A DNA stretch of 62,344 nucleotides from Virgibacillus sp. LDC-1 (GCF_030137545.1 NZ_JARUVL010000016.1:1-62344); one strand, 5' to 3'. Counted from the stretch's first letter, positions 1 to 8,749 are shown. Notes: a model not told the origin generated them from the letters alone. Program-made: numbers and translations.

Positions 1-118
1 AGAGCCGCAAGGGTTTGGGGAGAGTGAGGGGGAGGGGAAGGACGAAACCAACATTTTAGCAGTTGAATAAACTGTAAAGTAAAGTCTTTTAAGGTTGTAA
101 TCATGTTGCACCGTTTTA

Positions 119-148
119 CCCCTTTGGATTATTTTTAATCTAAAGGGG
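119..148 (+). terminator. Hairpin resembling an intrinsic terminator
   Basis: A CCCCTTT arm pairs with AAAGGGG, and an inner GATTA pairs with TAATC around a T-rich loop. The hairpin is followed by TGTTTTTAT. It either ends a gene lying left of the window or forms the leader of the broken kinase that starts at 156. Confidence 0.55.
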
Positions 149-155
149 TGTTTTT

Positions 156-339
156 ATGTCGAAAAGTACTAGAACATCTGAAATGAAGAAATGGATAAAA
201 CAAGGCGCTATCATTACTGGTTCGCCGGGGGACTGGTAAAAGTACAACGGCTTCTATTGTTGCTAAAGAATCTAAACTGATAAACTCAGTACATATGCAC
301 ACAGAATCGAATGGTGATTCAATTTTTCTTTCATTTTAA
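156..339 (+). pseudogene. Remnant of a P-loop (AAA/zeta-like) kinase, frameshifted and truncated
   Basis: An ATG at 156 opens a frame that stops at 237-239 just as it reaches a Walker A motif. The bases 227-231 are a run of five G. Removing one G gives the intact P-loop GSPGTGKSTT and continues the frame to a TAA at 337-339, with a plausible kinase-like stretch ending HMHT. Small P-loop kinases of this kind normally run to about 170-190 residues, so the rest of the protein is missing; the frame runs into the end of the convergent ferritin-like gene. Frameshift and truncation are seen directly. The family name is inferred from the P-loop and the residues after it. Confidence 0.55.
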
Positions 340-1232
340 GCTCTTGCTAATCCTCTTTCAAAAGCAGCAAGATGATTTAATGATGCGTCGTGTAGTTGAG
401 TAAATACTGCCTGAACGTCTGAAGGTAGATTTTGCGATAGGAATTTTTCGTACATGCCAATATTCTCTATTTCTCCTTGCACACCTAAAGCATAAGCGTC
501 TTTAATTGTTTGGGGTGTAGTGACAAACATTCGGGAAATATCTTCAGGAATTGGCACTTGGTATCTTGTGAAAAGGGGAAGAAGTAAGCGAATATGTCTT
601 AATTCTGCTTCCTGTATGTTTGCGAAAGTACGTACATAACCAAAGTTTAAGAGAATATCATTATATCTTGACTGAGCTAAAAACTCATCTTGTAGTGCAA
701 AGGTTAGCATTTGTGGTAAAGAAAGCGTGGATGCATTTAAAGCACCTTTCGCACCATATTCTGCTTCTGTTTGTCTATGTGGCATCTCCTGCATATTTCT
801 TAGGGAAAAATTAAACCATACCGCATGATTCTGTTCATCATCTGCTGCCCTACGAAAAGCTTCTTTTACAACGTTATCTGAGGTTCGGTCAACTATATCT
901 AGATAAAAATCAACGGTTTCTTGTTCATCTTTGAAGGAGGATATTAATCCTTCCTTATACGTATTAGAGCATTCTTCGATAATTTGAGGTGTTGGTTGTT
1001 CACCTGTAACATTTACATATATTGAAGAGAAAGTTTGTAAATGCCTCCTTTCATCTTTAATTATTTCCCAAATTTGATCCCTTTCGATAATGGTAGGTGC
1101 TAGACTGGCTAATTTTTCATAGCAAATAATCGCACTGTACTCTCCACTAATCGCAGTTCGCAAGTCTTTTACTAATCGAGAATCAATGTAACTATTATTC
1201 GGATTGAGGTTCCAGTAGCTATTTGAATACAC
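336..1232 (-). CDS. Ferritin-like protein with two four-helix domains
   Basis: This is a 298-residue soluble protein with no signal peptide. The first half shows a complete carboxylate-histidine pattern: E31, E61-x-x-H64, E104, E133-x-x-H136. The second half, resembling the DUF2202 family, repeats it as E183, E210-x-x-H213, E254, but the last pair is S284-x-x-H287, so one glutamate is missing. The design suggests two di-iron bundles, the first intact and the second altered. The start is the GTG at 1232, preceded by GGAGGG. Iron handling or oxidative protection is the family expectation; the true substrate is unknown. It is transcribed alone. Confidence 0.75.
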   Translation of the reverse strand: MYSNSYWNLNPNNSYIDSRLVKDLRTAISGEYSAIICYEKLASLAPTIIERDQIWEIIKDERRHLQTFSSIYVNVTGEQPTPQIIEECSNTYKEGLISSFKDEQETVDFYLDIVDRTSDNVVKEAFRRAADDEQNHAVWFNFSLRNMQEMPHRQTEAEYGAKGALNASTLSLPQMLTFALQDEFLAQSRYNDILLNFGYVRTFANIQEAELRHIRLLLPLFTRYQVPIPEDISRMFVTTPQTIKDAYALGVQGEIENIGMYEKFLSQNLPSDVQAVFTQLHDASLNHLAAFERGLARA

Positions 1233-1548
1233 AAGTTATCCCTCCATGTTTGAATATGTCATTACAACATATGCTTTTAACATGGGTATAGGTTCATGGA
1301 CCTCCATATATCTTGAATGAAAAAGAAGTTACGTATTTGCTTTTATGCATAAACCTCACTTGAATCTAAGTACAGATCTATATTTTTCACCAAAAGAATA
1401 AAAATAGTGGAATAGCCCCTTCAGTGAGGTCAAGGAAAGGTTATTAGAATTGAATTTAATGAGGTGAAAATATACGGAACCAATAAGGGTCTTGTTAATA
1501 AATGTAATTTAAATGTCGATATAAAAAGAAAAATGGAGGATAACCCTT
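1233..1548. other. Intergenic region between divergent genes
   Basis: This stretch separates the ferritin-like gene from the small membrane protein gene. It holds the ribosome binding sites of both. I see no RNA structure, repeat or additional convincing gene. A short frame from about 1441 into the next gene is open but has no start with a ribosome binding site. Confidence 0.4.
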
Positions 1549-1764
1549 TTGATGATTTTATTAGGAATTGTATTTTATATTATATCTGTTTTTATTTACT
1601 TTTTTCCAAGTTATGTGGCTAATAAAAGAAATAAACATAATAAAATATTCATTTATTTAGTTAACTTTTTTGGAGGATGGTTTATAATCGGTTGGATTTT
1701 AGCGTTAATTTTAGCGACTAGAAAAGATAATCGTGACCAGATTACCGTTAATAAACGTATTTGA
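1549..1764 (+). CDS. Superinfection immunity-type small membrane protein
   Basis: A protein of about 71 residues with two hydrophobic segments (roughly residues 3-22 and 36-56) separated by a short basic linker. The F-P-S-Y-x-A-x-K-R pattern and the later G-W-x-x-I-G-W motif are typical of the phage T4 Imm-like superinfection immunity family. It is preceded by GGAGGA at 1535-1540; either the TTG at 1549 or the ATG at 1552 can start it. Members block phage DNA entry in T4, but most chromosomal bacterial copies have no shown function, so a defence role here is inference. Confidence 0.65.
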   Translation: MMILLGIVFYIISVFIYFFPSYVANKRNKHNKIFIYLVNFFGGWFIIGWILALILATRKDNRDQITVNKRI

Positions 1765-1952
1765 TGCAAGGGATGAATGAGGGTTATCCACCAAAGAAGT
1801 AGAAAAGAAAAGTTATAAATGTATGGAAGTACTCTTCCACACCTGATAATTAGCAAGATAAAGCAAACTTTTCTATAAAATTATTGAACATGTCCTTTTG
1901 ATTTAATATAATAGGAACAAATGTTTCTGTATAGGTGTAAGGGGATAAGAAT

Positions 1953-2420
1953 ATGCAACTTCATTTTTACCATGCTAGATTCAATGACGCAGTAGAGGAA
2001 TATAAATTATCAGAAGAACAGCTATACTATACAGGGTCACCAAAACAAAATATCGCATTATCAAAAGCTGATCAAGATCGATATTCGGTATTAGCTATGG
2101 AACAAGAAAGGCTAGTAACGTTTTTCGTTTTACATAAAAATGAAGGTGTAAAACCATATGTAAGTAATAATGATGCCATTTTATTACGATCCTTTTCAAC
2201 TGATTATCGCCATCAGGGGAAGGGCTACGCTAAAAAGGCATTAATGCTTTTGCCTAGTTTTGTTAAAGAGAATTTTGACCATATAAATGAAATTGTCCTA
2301 GCTGTTAATCGGAATAATGAAAGTGCGCAATACTTATATAAAAAGTGTGGCTATGTTGATGAGGGTAAACGGAAAATGGGGAAAAAGGGAGAACTTATCC
2401 TAATGAGCTATTATTTATAA
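1953..2420 (+). CDS. GNAT family N-acetyltransferase
   Basis: A 155-residue protein whose core carries the acetyl-CoA binding motif A as Y-R-H-Q-G-K-G-Y-A, followed by an alpha helix and the late motif N-x-x-S-A-x-x-L-Y-x-K-x-G-Y. These are the standard GNAT signatures. The acceptor substrate cannot be told from sequence. A GGGGATAAGA ribosome binding site precedes the ATG. A serine hydrolase gene follows 56 bp downstream in the same direction and could be co-transcribed. Confidence 0.8.
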   Translation: MQLHFYHARFNDAVEEYKLSEEQLYYTGSPKQNIALSKADQDRYSVLAMEQERLVTFFVLHKNEGVKPYVSNNDAILLRSFSTDYRHQGKGYAKKALMLLPSFVKENFDHINEIVLAVNRNNESAQYLYKKCGYVDEGKRKMGKKGELILMSYYL

Positions 2421-2476
2421 GATATTCAGAATTAACAATTCGATGTTATTGAAAGAGGTTAAAGAAAACAGGTGAA

Positions 2477-3493
2477 ATGATGATCATAGAGACAAAATTA
2501 GATAATCGCTTCCAGCCTCTAGTAGCACATGTAAAGGACACATCCAATGTTTTGGACTGTTCAGGTGCAGGTATAATGGTTATCCATCACGATAAAATCG
2601 TAACAGAGCAGTATTGGGGAAAACATGCAAAAGCTCCTGATGCCAGACCGATACAAGAAGATTCTCAATTTCATGTGGCTTCCGTTCGGAAAAGTTATAT
2701 CGGCTTTGCTGTTGCATATGCTGTACAGAATCGATATATAGTGTGTATTGATGATAAGGTTACGAAATATATAGCTATACATAACACTGCCGTTTATAAA
2801 AATATGACGATTAGACACCTGCTTACACATACCCATGGTTTAAACATCAAAGAAGGAAAACAGATTCGAGAATTTGCTGCGGGACAAAGCTGGGCATATC
2901 GTGACATAAATATTGATTTATTGGCAGAGATTGTTGAACAAACGACTGGAAAAACGATTGCTCAAATTGTTAGTGAGCACGTATTTGAGCCATTAGAGTT
3001 TAAAGAAACCGGTTGGTATGATGAACAGAATGAGCAGTTGGTGCAAGTTATTAGGAAGCCCAATAATAAATTTTGGTCAACAAGTAAAGGTACAGACGGG
3101 GATAAGAAAAATATGTATGTATCGACAAGAGAACTTGCATATTGGGGTTATATCCATTTGAAGCAGGGATTCATAAATGGGAGACAAGTAGTTTCTGAAG
3201 ATATCATTCGGCTAGCTACATCACTTCAATCACCAAGCTTAAAGAATAAGGAACTGCCCCAAAATGGCTTTTTATGGTTTGTAAAGGATTTGCCTGCGAT
3301 GAAAAGTGAAATTGGCGAACGTGTGCCTAAAGGCTCCTTTCAAATTTTAGGCTATACAAGTGTCGCATTATTGGTTATTCCGAAGCATGATCTAGTAGCA
3401 GTTCGCATGTTTAATAGTTTTGGCTCTACACCTGGATACGATTATTTATCGGATATTAGATCGTTTGGGGATACAGTAATAGCGTGTTTGTAG
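2477..3493 (+). CDS. Serine hydrolase of the class C beta-lactamase/esterase fold
   Basis: A 338-residue protein with the S-x-x-K nucleophile motif (S69, V, R, K72) and the conserved R-H-L-L-T-H-T-H-G-L segment that follows it in this family. The second catalytic motif is Y-R-D in place of the usual Y-x-N. No signal peptide or lipobox is visible, so a cytoplasmic esterase or peptidase is more likely than a secreted lactamase. The start is one of two adjacent ATG codons. A terminator follows directly. The substrate is not predictable. Confidence 0.8.
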   Translation: MMIIETKLDNRFQPLVAHVKDTSNVLDCSGAGIMVIHHDKIVTEQYWGKHAKAPDARPIQEDSQFHVASVRKSYIGFAVAYAVQNRYIVCIDDKVTKYIAIHNTAVYKNMTIRHLLTHTHGLNIKEGKQIREFAAGQSWAYRDINIDLLAEIVEQTTGKTIAQIVSEHVFEPLEFKETGWYDEQNEQLVQVIRKPNNKFWSTSKGTDGDKKNMYVSTRELAYWGYIHLKQGFINGRQVVSEDIIRLATSLQSPSLKNKELPQNGFLWFVKDLPAMKSEIGERVPKGSFQILGYTSVALLVIPKHDLVAVRMFNSFGSTPGYDYLSDIRSFGDTVIACL

Positions 3494-3526
3494 ATTAAAT
3501 AATTTTGTATAAAGAGTTACGGCAAG

Positions 3527-3558
3527 GAGCATTCACAAGTGGAATGCTCTTTTTTTTT
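3527..3558 (+). terminator. Rho-independent terminator
   Basis: The arms GAGCATTC and GAATGCTC form an 8-bp stem with a 7-base loop, followed by nine T. It ends the serine hydrolase transcript. Confidence 0.85.
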
Positions 3559-3576
3559 GGGATAAAACCTACGAAT

Positions 3577-3594
3577 AAACTTTTACGAAAGTTT
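3577..3594. promoter_or_regulatory. Perfect dyad upstream of the psuK promoter
   Basis: AAACTTT and AAAGTTT flank the four bases TACG. The dyad lies just upstream of the psuK -35 box and shares the AAAC...GTTT arms seen in two further dyads downstream of the -10 box, so it may be an additional operator. Confidence 0.35.
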
Positions 3595-3601
3595 TATTTT
3601 T

Positions 3602-3630
3602 TTGACCAAATTAAATATTTAGGTTACAAT
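3602..3630 (+). promoter_or_regulatory. Sigma-A promoter of psuK-psuG
   Basis: TTGACC and TACAAT are separated by exactly 17 bp. Transcription would start near 3637, inside the first of two operator-like dyads. Confidence 0.7.
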
Positions 3631-3631
3631 A

Positions 3632-3663
3632 TAAACATAAGTTTATAAAATAAACAAATGTTT
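3632..3663. promoter_or_regulatory. Tandem operator-like dyads over the psuK start site
   Basis: TAAAC-ATAA-GTTTA at 3632-3645 and AAAC-AAAT-GTTT at 3652-3663 are two related dyads with centres 19 bp apart, about two helical turns. They sit between the -10 box and the ribosome binding site, where a bound repressor would block transcription. The psuK product carries its own N-terminal HTH and is the obvious candidate to bind them; that link is inference. Confidence 0.5.
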
Positions 3664-3679
3664 GAGGAGGTGTTCCAGT

Positions 3680-4798
3680 TTGGAGAAAAAGATGCATTCC
3701 TTAAATGAAAAGGAGAAAAAACTCTATCAACTGATTAAGAACGATCCGTATTCATCTCAGCAGGAATTAGCTAATGCACTTGGTTTATCGAGGCCTTCCA
3801 TCGCAAATATGATTTCGGATTTAATCAAAAAAGGGTTTATTTTAGGAAAAGCATATGTTTTAAATGAATCAGAGCAAGTCTTTTGTATTGGCGGAGCGAA
3901 CGTTGACCGCAAGTTTCATGCAAAGAAAAAGCTGCAGCTAGGTACATCGAATCCAATTCATTCGGAACAGAGTGCAGGTGGTGTTGCACGGAATATCGCT
4001 GAAAATCTTGGAAGGATTGGTATGGATGCCACGCTGTTAACTGCAGCTGGTACGGATACGGAGTGGTCCTTTATTGAAAAGGCGTCTTCTCCTTACATGA
4101 ATTTAGATTATGTAGCAAGCTTTATCGATGAATCTACCGGATCGTATACAGCTGTACTGGATGCCAACGGCGATTTAACCTTTGCTTTAGCTGATATGGA
4201 TGTGTATGAACGGATAACTCCAGAATTTATTCGACAGCATGCATCTGTGATGAGCCAAGCGAAATGTTTAGTAGCGGATTTAAATATCCCACAAAACACG
4301 TTAGAAATGCTTTGTGAATTTGCAGGTAATCATGCAATTCCGATTGTCCTTGTTACGGTTTCGGCTCCAAAAATGGACAGGATGCCAACTAATCTAAAGC
4401 ATGTAACATGGTTAATTACAAATAAAGAGGAAACAGAGGCGTATTTCAAGAAAGCGCTAACAACAAGGGCCGACTGGGAAAATGCGGTGAACGAGTGGCT
4501 TCAGTTAGGTATCTCCAATGTAGTTGTAACAAATGGAAATCAAGGTGCGATGCTTGGAAATCATGCAGAAGGCATTCGATTTGCGGCTTCCGGTGAACCG
4601 AAAAGAATCGCAGATGTTACTGGAGCTGGTGATGCGTTTTCTTCAGCAGTTATTTTCGCATGGCTAGAAGGAAAATCGCTTGAGGATATTGGAAAAGCAG
4701 GAATTGCCAATGCAACCAAAACATTAGAATCTACCTTTACTGTTCGTCAAAACCTGACAGAAGCACAACTACAAAAGGATATGGAGGAATTACAATGA
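3680..4798 (+). CDS. psuK: Pseudouridine kinase (PfkB family) with N-terminal HTH
   Basis: The protein phosphorylates a sugar or nucleoside; next to psuG the substrate is most probably pseudouridine, giving pseudouridine 5'-phosphate. Residues 5-60 form a winged HTH (the [14 protein letters not shown] helix-turn-helix), and the rest is a PfkB kinase with the G-G-V-A-R-N-I-A motif near the sugar site and the anion-hole and catalytic-base motif D-V-T-G-A-G-D-A near the end. I chose the TTG at 3680 because AGGAGG lies nine bases before it; a longer reading from 3662 would run through that site. The stop overlaps the psuG start by four bases. Fused HTH domains occur in other PfkB proteins and suggest substrate-responsive autoregulation. 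Confidence 0.85.
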   Translation: MEKKMHSLNEKEKKLYQLIKNDPYSSQQELANALGLSRPSIANMISDLIKKGFILGKAYVLNESEQVFCIGGANVDRKFHAKKKLQLGTSNPIHSEQSAGGVARNIAENLGRIGMDATLLTAAGTDTEWSFIEKASSPYMNLDYVASFIDESTGSYTAVLDANGDLTFALADMDVYERITPEFIRQHASVMSQAKCLVADLNIPQNTLEMLCEFAGNHAIPIVLVTVSAPKMDRMPTNLKHVTWLITNKEETEAYFKKALTTRADWENAVNEWLQLGISNVVVTNGNQGAMLGNHAEGIRFAASGEPKRIADVTGAGDAFSSAVIFAWLEGKSLEDIGKAGIANATKTLESTFTVRQNLTEAQLQKDMEELQ

Positions 4799-5721
4799 TA
4801 AAAGCATACATTTCACTTTCGGAGGAAGTACAAGCAGCGAAGGCTGAAGGAAAACCGATTGTTGCGTTAGAATCAACTATTATTTCGCATGGAATGCCTT
4901 ATCCGCAAAATGTAAAGACAGCACGTGAGGTGGAACAAATTATTCGCCAACAAGGCGCTGTCCCGGCAACCATTGCGATTATGGATGGTAAAATAAAAAT
5001 CGGCTTATCAGAGGAAGAATTAGAGACGTTTGGGAATAGCACGGATGTTGCCAAAGCATCTCGTCGCGATTTAACGTATTTACTTGCTACCAAACAAAAA
5101 GGAGCAACTACAGTTGCGGCAACGATGATTTGCGCGGAGCTTGCTGATATTCCGATTTTTGTTACAGGTGGAATAGGTGGGGTTCACCGTGGCGCAGAAA
5201 CAACGATGGATATCTCTGCTGATTTAGAGGAATTAGGCAAAACAAATGTCGCTGTAGTATGTGCTGGAGCAAAATCGATTCTTGATTTAGGATTAACGAT
5301 GGAATATTTAGAAACGAAAGGTGTTCCGGTTATCGGCTATCAGACCGATGTATTGCCTGCTTTCTATACAAGAACAAGTGAGTACCCGGTGAATTTCCGA
5401 TCGGATGACATCAATCGTATTGCTTCTACATTAAAAATTAAATGGGATTTGAATATGGATGGTGGCGCGGTCATTGCGAATCCAATTCCGGAAGAACACG
5501 CCTTGCCTGAAGCTGAGATTAACTTAGTGATATCAAAAGCTTTGGCAGAAGCGGAAAAAAACAATGTACATGGAAAAGAAGTGACACCGTTTTTGTTAGC
5601 TAAAGTAAAAGAATTAACTAGTGGTAAAAGCTTGGAAGCCAATATCGCGCTTGTGAAGCATAATGCCGTTGTCGGTGCAAAGCTAGCGGTTCAATTCCAC
5701 CAAATGAAGCAAGAAGGTTAA
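4795..5721 (+). CDS. psuG: Pseudouridine-5'-phosphate glycosidase
   Basis: A 308-residue protein of the PsuG/IndA family. It splits pseudouridine 5'-phosphate into uracil and ribose 5-phosphate, completing salvage of the modified nucleoside from degraded RNA. The conserved stretches [12 protein letters not shown] near the N-terminus, A-T-T-V-A-A-T-M and [11 protein letters not shown] in the middle, and [16 protein letters not shown] are the family hallmarks. It starts inside the end of psuK (ATGA overlap), so the pair is translationally coupled. No nucleoside transporter is adjacent. Confidence 0.93.
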   Translation: MIKAYISLSEEVQAAKAEGKPIVALESTIISHGMPYPQNVKTAREVEQIIRQQGAVPATIAIMDGKIKIGLSEEELETFGNSTDVAKASRRDLTYLLATKQKGATTVAATMICAELADIPIFVTGGIGGVHRGAETTMDISADLEELGKTNVAVVCAGAKSILDLGLTMEYLETKGVPVIGYQTDVLPAFYTRTSEYPVNFRSDDINRIASTLKIKWDLNMDGGAVIANPIPEEHALPEAEINLVISKALAEAEKNNVHGKEVTPFLLAKVKELTSGKSLEANIALVKHNAVVGAKLAVQFHQMKQEG

Positions 5722-5804
5722 TGGGTAAATCATATTGAAAATAAGGCCACGGCCTTAAAAAATTATATAAACGTATTTCGCATAATGGAGAGCGACTCAT
5801 TTTT

Positions 5805-5833
5805 AAAGCGCATTCTTAGGAGGAATGCGCTTT
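5805..5833. terminator. Hairpin between convergent psuG and ogt
   Basis: AAAGCGCATTC pairs with GAATGCGCTTT in an 11-bp stem with a 7-base loop. Poly-T tracts are weak on both sides, so its activity as a terminator is uncertain, but its position between convergent genes fits. Confidence 0.5.
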
Positions 5834-5850
5834 GAACTGTACATTTCCGT

Positions 5851-6363
5851 TTACAAGGATACACTTTCTGCTCTTTCTAACTGCAATAGTTTTTCCTTCA
5901 TATCTAGCCCGCCACGGAACCCTGTTAATGCACCGTTTTTTCCAATCACCCGATGACAAGGAATCACGACTAAGACCGGATTGGCACCGATTGCTGCTGC
6001 AACCGCACGTACAGCACGGGGATTTCCGATGGAATGTGCAATTTCAGAGTAAGTTACGGTTTTGCCAAACGGGATATGCTGCAATGCTTGCCACACCTGT
6101 TTCTGAAAGGCGGTGCCGTACAAATCAATCGGTGCGCTAAATTCCTTTCGTGATCCATCAACATACTCACGTAGTTCAGAAATATACGATGTCAGCTTTT
6201 CCTCATTTTCTTCAAGCGGTTCGTTTGGTAGCTGCTTTTGCAAAAATGGATGCATTTCACTTTCCGCTATATGCTGAGGACTTAGATAGCAAATGCCATT
6301 CTCTGTTGCTGCTACATAAAAGCGCCACTCCCCTTGCTGAAATGTTGTCCAATAGATGGTCAT
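5851..6363 (-). CDS. ogt: Methylated-DNA-protein-cysteine methyltransferase
   Basis: A suicide DNA-repair enzyme that transfers the alkyl group from O6-alkylguanine to its own cysteine. The active-site motif P-C-H-R-V-I-G is present with the acceptor at Cys136, followed by the G-F-R-G-G substrate-loop motif. The length of 170 residues is normal. It lies 48 bp downstream of adaA in the same direction, the arrangement of the B. subtilis adaA-adaB operon, so it is probably induced by alkylation damage; the adaB name would be equally suitable. Confidence 0.93.
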   Translation of the reverse strand: MTIYWTTFQQGEWRFYVAATENGICYLSPQHIAESEMHPFLQKQLPNEPLEENEEKLTSYISELREYVDGSRKEFSAPIDLYGTAFQKQVWQALQHIPFGKTVTYSEIAHSIGNPRAVRAVAAAIGANPVLVVIPCHRVIGKNGALTGFRGGLDMKEKLLQLERAESVSL

Positions 6364-6411
6364 TTTTCCTTCGCCTCCTGTATCAATCCTGGAATAAAAG
6401 CTATAAGTATG

Positions 6412-6972
6412 TTAGCTTTCCTTTTGAAAGGATAACCGAAATTGTTTTGGTGTTGTTCCGGTTTGTCGTTTAAATAACGTAATGAAATATGAGGTGTTGG
6501 GTATCCCAACGTTTACACCGATATTTGCAATGGATTTTTCTGTTTCCACCAGCTCCTGCTTGGCATGTGCTATTCGTACACGTTGTAAATAAGCGATTGG
6601 GGATATATGCATGATTCGTTTAAAGGTTTTTTGTAAATGATAGGGGCTGCCATGACACTGATCGGCTAAATGAGCCAGCGTTAATGGCTTGTCATAATGC
6701 TCGTTAATATAGGCTTTGATTTTGAGTGTCCAATCCTCATCCGGCATCCGCAAATCACAAGGCTTACATCGTTTGCAAGGTCGAAATCCTTCTGCTATTG
6801 CTTGCTGTGCATCTTTAAAGATTTTGACATACTCTTTTTTAGGGTTTCTGGATTTGCAAGATGGACGACAGAAAATACCTGTTGAACCTACACCATATAG
6901 AAAGGTGTTATCAAAAGTAGCATCATTTGTTATAATGGCATGCCATTGTTCTTCTGTTAATGAAGCAAACAT
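6412..6972 (-). CDS. adaA: Ada-type methylphosphotriester transferase and AraC activator
   Basis: Residues 1-80 carry the Ada zinc-binding domain with four cysteines (C35, C39, C66, C69); C35 matches the cysteine that accepts methyl groups from DNA phosphotriesters and converts the protein to an activator. Residues 95-180 form an AraC-type double HTH. The length of 186 residues is close to that of B. subtilis AdaA, and as there the O6-methylguanine methyltransferase is a separate downstream gene. The divergent alkA is a probable second target. Confidence 0.9.
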   Translation of the reverse strand: MFASLTEEQWHAIITNDATFDNTFLYGVGSTGIFCRPSCKSRNPKKEYVKIFKDAQQAIAEGFRPCKRCKPCDLRMPDEDWTLKIKAYINEHYDKPLTLAHLADQCHGSPYHLQKTFKRIMHISPIAYLQRVRIAHAKQELVETEKSIANIGVNVGIPNTSYFITLFKRQTGTTPKQFRLSFQKES

Positions 6973-7108
6973 TTCGTCTCACCCCTTTTATTATTTCTAT
7001 TATACCTGCATTTTTTGATTAGCAGAATAGCTTCCGAATATCGTAGCAAGATAGTGAAACTTTTCAGGCAATAATTATGATACAACTATAGAAAAGGGAG
7101 GAATCAGA
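6973..7108. promoter_or_regulatory. Divergent control region of adaA-ogt and alkA
   Basis: A good -10 box for adaA (TATAAT on the minus strand, 6999-7004) lacks a matching -35 box, as expected for a promoter needing an activator. For alkA, TATGAT at 7076-7081 is a possible -10 box, also without a good -35. I could not pick out an Ada box with confidence. Confidence 0.4.
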
Positions 7109-8023
7109 ATGCACGAGGAATTGACGTGGCAAATAGAAGCTCCAAAAGCATTTTCCTTTGAACAAAACTTGCTTTACCTTGCAGAGGGTGGTGATGAATG
7201 TACATATGACATACAAGGTAATCATGTACGGAAGGCAATCGCCCTAGGAGAGGCATATTTTTTAATAGAATTGAGCGAAGCAACGAATGGAAACGTGATC
7301 ATTCGTGTATTAAAAGGCTCTATTTTTCCTTCCGAAAAGATAAAAGCACAGCTAACTTCCTTCGTACGAGACTGGTTTGATCTTGATACCGATATTTTGC
7401 CCTTCTATGAAATGGCTAAAGCGGATGATTATTTGCATTCACTGATCGATCATTATTATGGTCTCCGTAATATCGGGATTCCTAATTTCTTTGAAGCGCT
7501 TTGCTGGGGGATTATCGGGCAGCAGATTAATCTTCGCTTTGCTTATAAGTTAAAAAGAAGATTCGTGGAAACATATGGCCAAGCAATCGAATGGGATGGG
7601 GAACAGTACTGGTTGTTTCCGACTCCTGAAGCGATTTGTAATGTGTCTGTTAATGAGCTTATGTCATTACAGCTTTCTCAAAATAAAAGTGCGTATTTAA
7701 TTGGAGTAGCACAAGCGATGGTTCGCGGCGTGTTATCGAAGGAAAACATACAAGCTTTACCAAGCCTTCAAGAAGCAGAGCAGGAATTAACAAAGCAAAA
7801 AGGGGTTGGGGCTTGGACAGCGCATTATGTACTCATGCGCTGCTTTCGTTTTCCCGATGCTTTTCCAGTTGCAGATGTAGGACTACAAAATGCAGTAAAG
7901 CAGCTAGGAGAAATGGAAAAGAAACCATCGAAGGAGGAGTTAATCCAATTGGGCGCCCCGTGGGAAAATTGGAAAAGCTATGCTACCTTTTATTTGTGGA
8001 GATCGCTCTATGAAAAAATGTGA
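7109..8023 (+). CDS. alkA: DNA-3-methyladenine glycosylase, AlkA family
   Basis: This 304-residue helix-hairpin-helix glycosylase excises alkylated bases such as 3-methyladenine. The hairpin region is L-T-K-Q-K-G-V-G-A-W-T-A (residues 228-239), followed by the catalytic aspartate in V-A-D-V-G-L (D256). The N-terminal about 100 residues form the extra AlkA domain. The gene is divergent from adaA, as in B. subtilis. A GGGAGGAATCAG ribosome binding site precedes the ATG. Confidence 0.9.
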   Translation: MHEELTWQIEAPKAFSFEQNLLYLAEGGDECTYDIQGNHVRKAIALGEAYFLIELSEATNGNVIIRVLKGSIFPSEKIKAQLTSFVRDWFDLDTDILPFYEMAKADDYLHSLIDHYYGLRNIGIPNFFEALCWGIIGQQINLRFAYKLKRRFVETYGQAIEWDGEQYWLFPTPEAICNVSVNELMSLQLSQNKSAYLIGVAQAMVRGVLSKENIQALPSLQEAEQELTKQKGVGAWTAHYVLMRCFRFPDAFPVADVGLQNAVKQLGEMEKKPSKEELIQLGAPWENWKSYATFYLWRSLYEKM

Positions 8024-8169
8024 AAATAAGCTTGCGCATTTGGATGCATTCACATTTTGCTATTGATTTACTTTTTTAATTGGTTCCTGTAAACTAAATT
8101 TACTAAATTTTTAATCAAAATCTGAAACTTCACTTTATCCATATACCAATTTTTCAAGGAGGAAAAGCA

Positions 8170-8616
8170 ATGATTAATCGAGTAAATCTCATTACCCTCG
8201 GGACGAAGGATATTATCAAATCGCATGCGTTTTTTAAGGAACTTGGGTTTGATACGTCGATTCGCGGGACTGAAGAAAATCCTATTATCATCTTTTTCAG
8301 AAATGAAGGAACGAGGCTGGCATTATTTCCTTTACAGGAGCTTGCTAAGGATATTAATGAAGCGGCACCACCTGAGATTTCTACAGGTTTTCAAGGAATT
8401 ACATTAGCTTACAATGCGAAATCGATGGAAGAAGTGGATCAGGTGATGCAAAAAGCCGAGCAAGCAGGAGCAACGATTCAAAAAGCGCCTAAGAAGCTTG
8501 ATTGGGGTGGCTATGGCGGATATTTTACCGATCTGGATGGTTATTATTGGGAAGTTGCTTATGGGGAAGACTGGGAATTTGACGATGCAAATATGCTTGT
8601 TATTGAAGATCAATAA
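8170..8616 (+). CDS. VOC superfamily (glyoxalase/bleomycin resistance-like) protein
   Basis: A 148-residue protein with the beta-alpha-beta-beta-beta layout of vicinal oxygen chelate proteins. It opens with R-V-N-L-I-T-L-G-T-K-D and closes with the common motif D-L-D-G-Y-Y-W-E-V. Many such proteins are metalloenzymes or drug-binding proteins, but the substrate cannot be named. An AAGGAGG site precedes the ATG. It appears monocistronic, with a hairpin downstream. Confidence 0.8.
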   Translation: MINRVNLITLGTKDIIKSHAFFKELGFDTSIRGTEENPIIIFFRNEGTRLALFPLQELAKDINEAAPPEISTGFQGITLAYNAKSMEEVDQVMQKAEQAGATIQKAPKKLDWGGYGGYFTDLDGYYWEVAYGEDWEFDDANMLVIEDQ

Positions 8617-8643
8617 TAGAATATAAGAGGCATTATATGTATG

Positions 8644-8673
8644 ACCGCAGTCAGTTGGGCTGTGGTTTTATTT
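8644..8673 (+). terminator. Rho-independent terminator after the VOC gene
   Basis: ACCGCAG pairs with CTGTGGT (one G-T pair) and is followed by TTTTATTT. Confidence 0.65.
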
Positions 8674-8749
8674 ATTATCACAGCATCTCTCAATAAAGAA
8701 AAAACCACTTGTTTCCACCGGTTTTGTCAAAGAAAGTTCCTATTTCTTC

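Noticed and set aside
1653-1856. 67-codon frame opposite the small immunity-type protein.
   Set aside because: It is antisense to a gene with a good ribosome binding site and a recognised family pattern.
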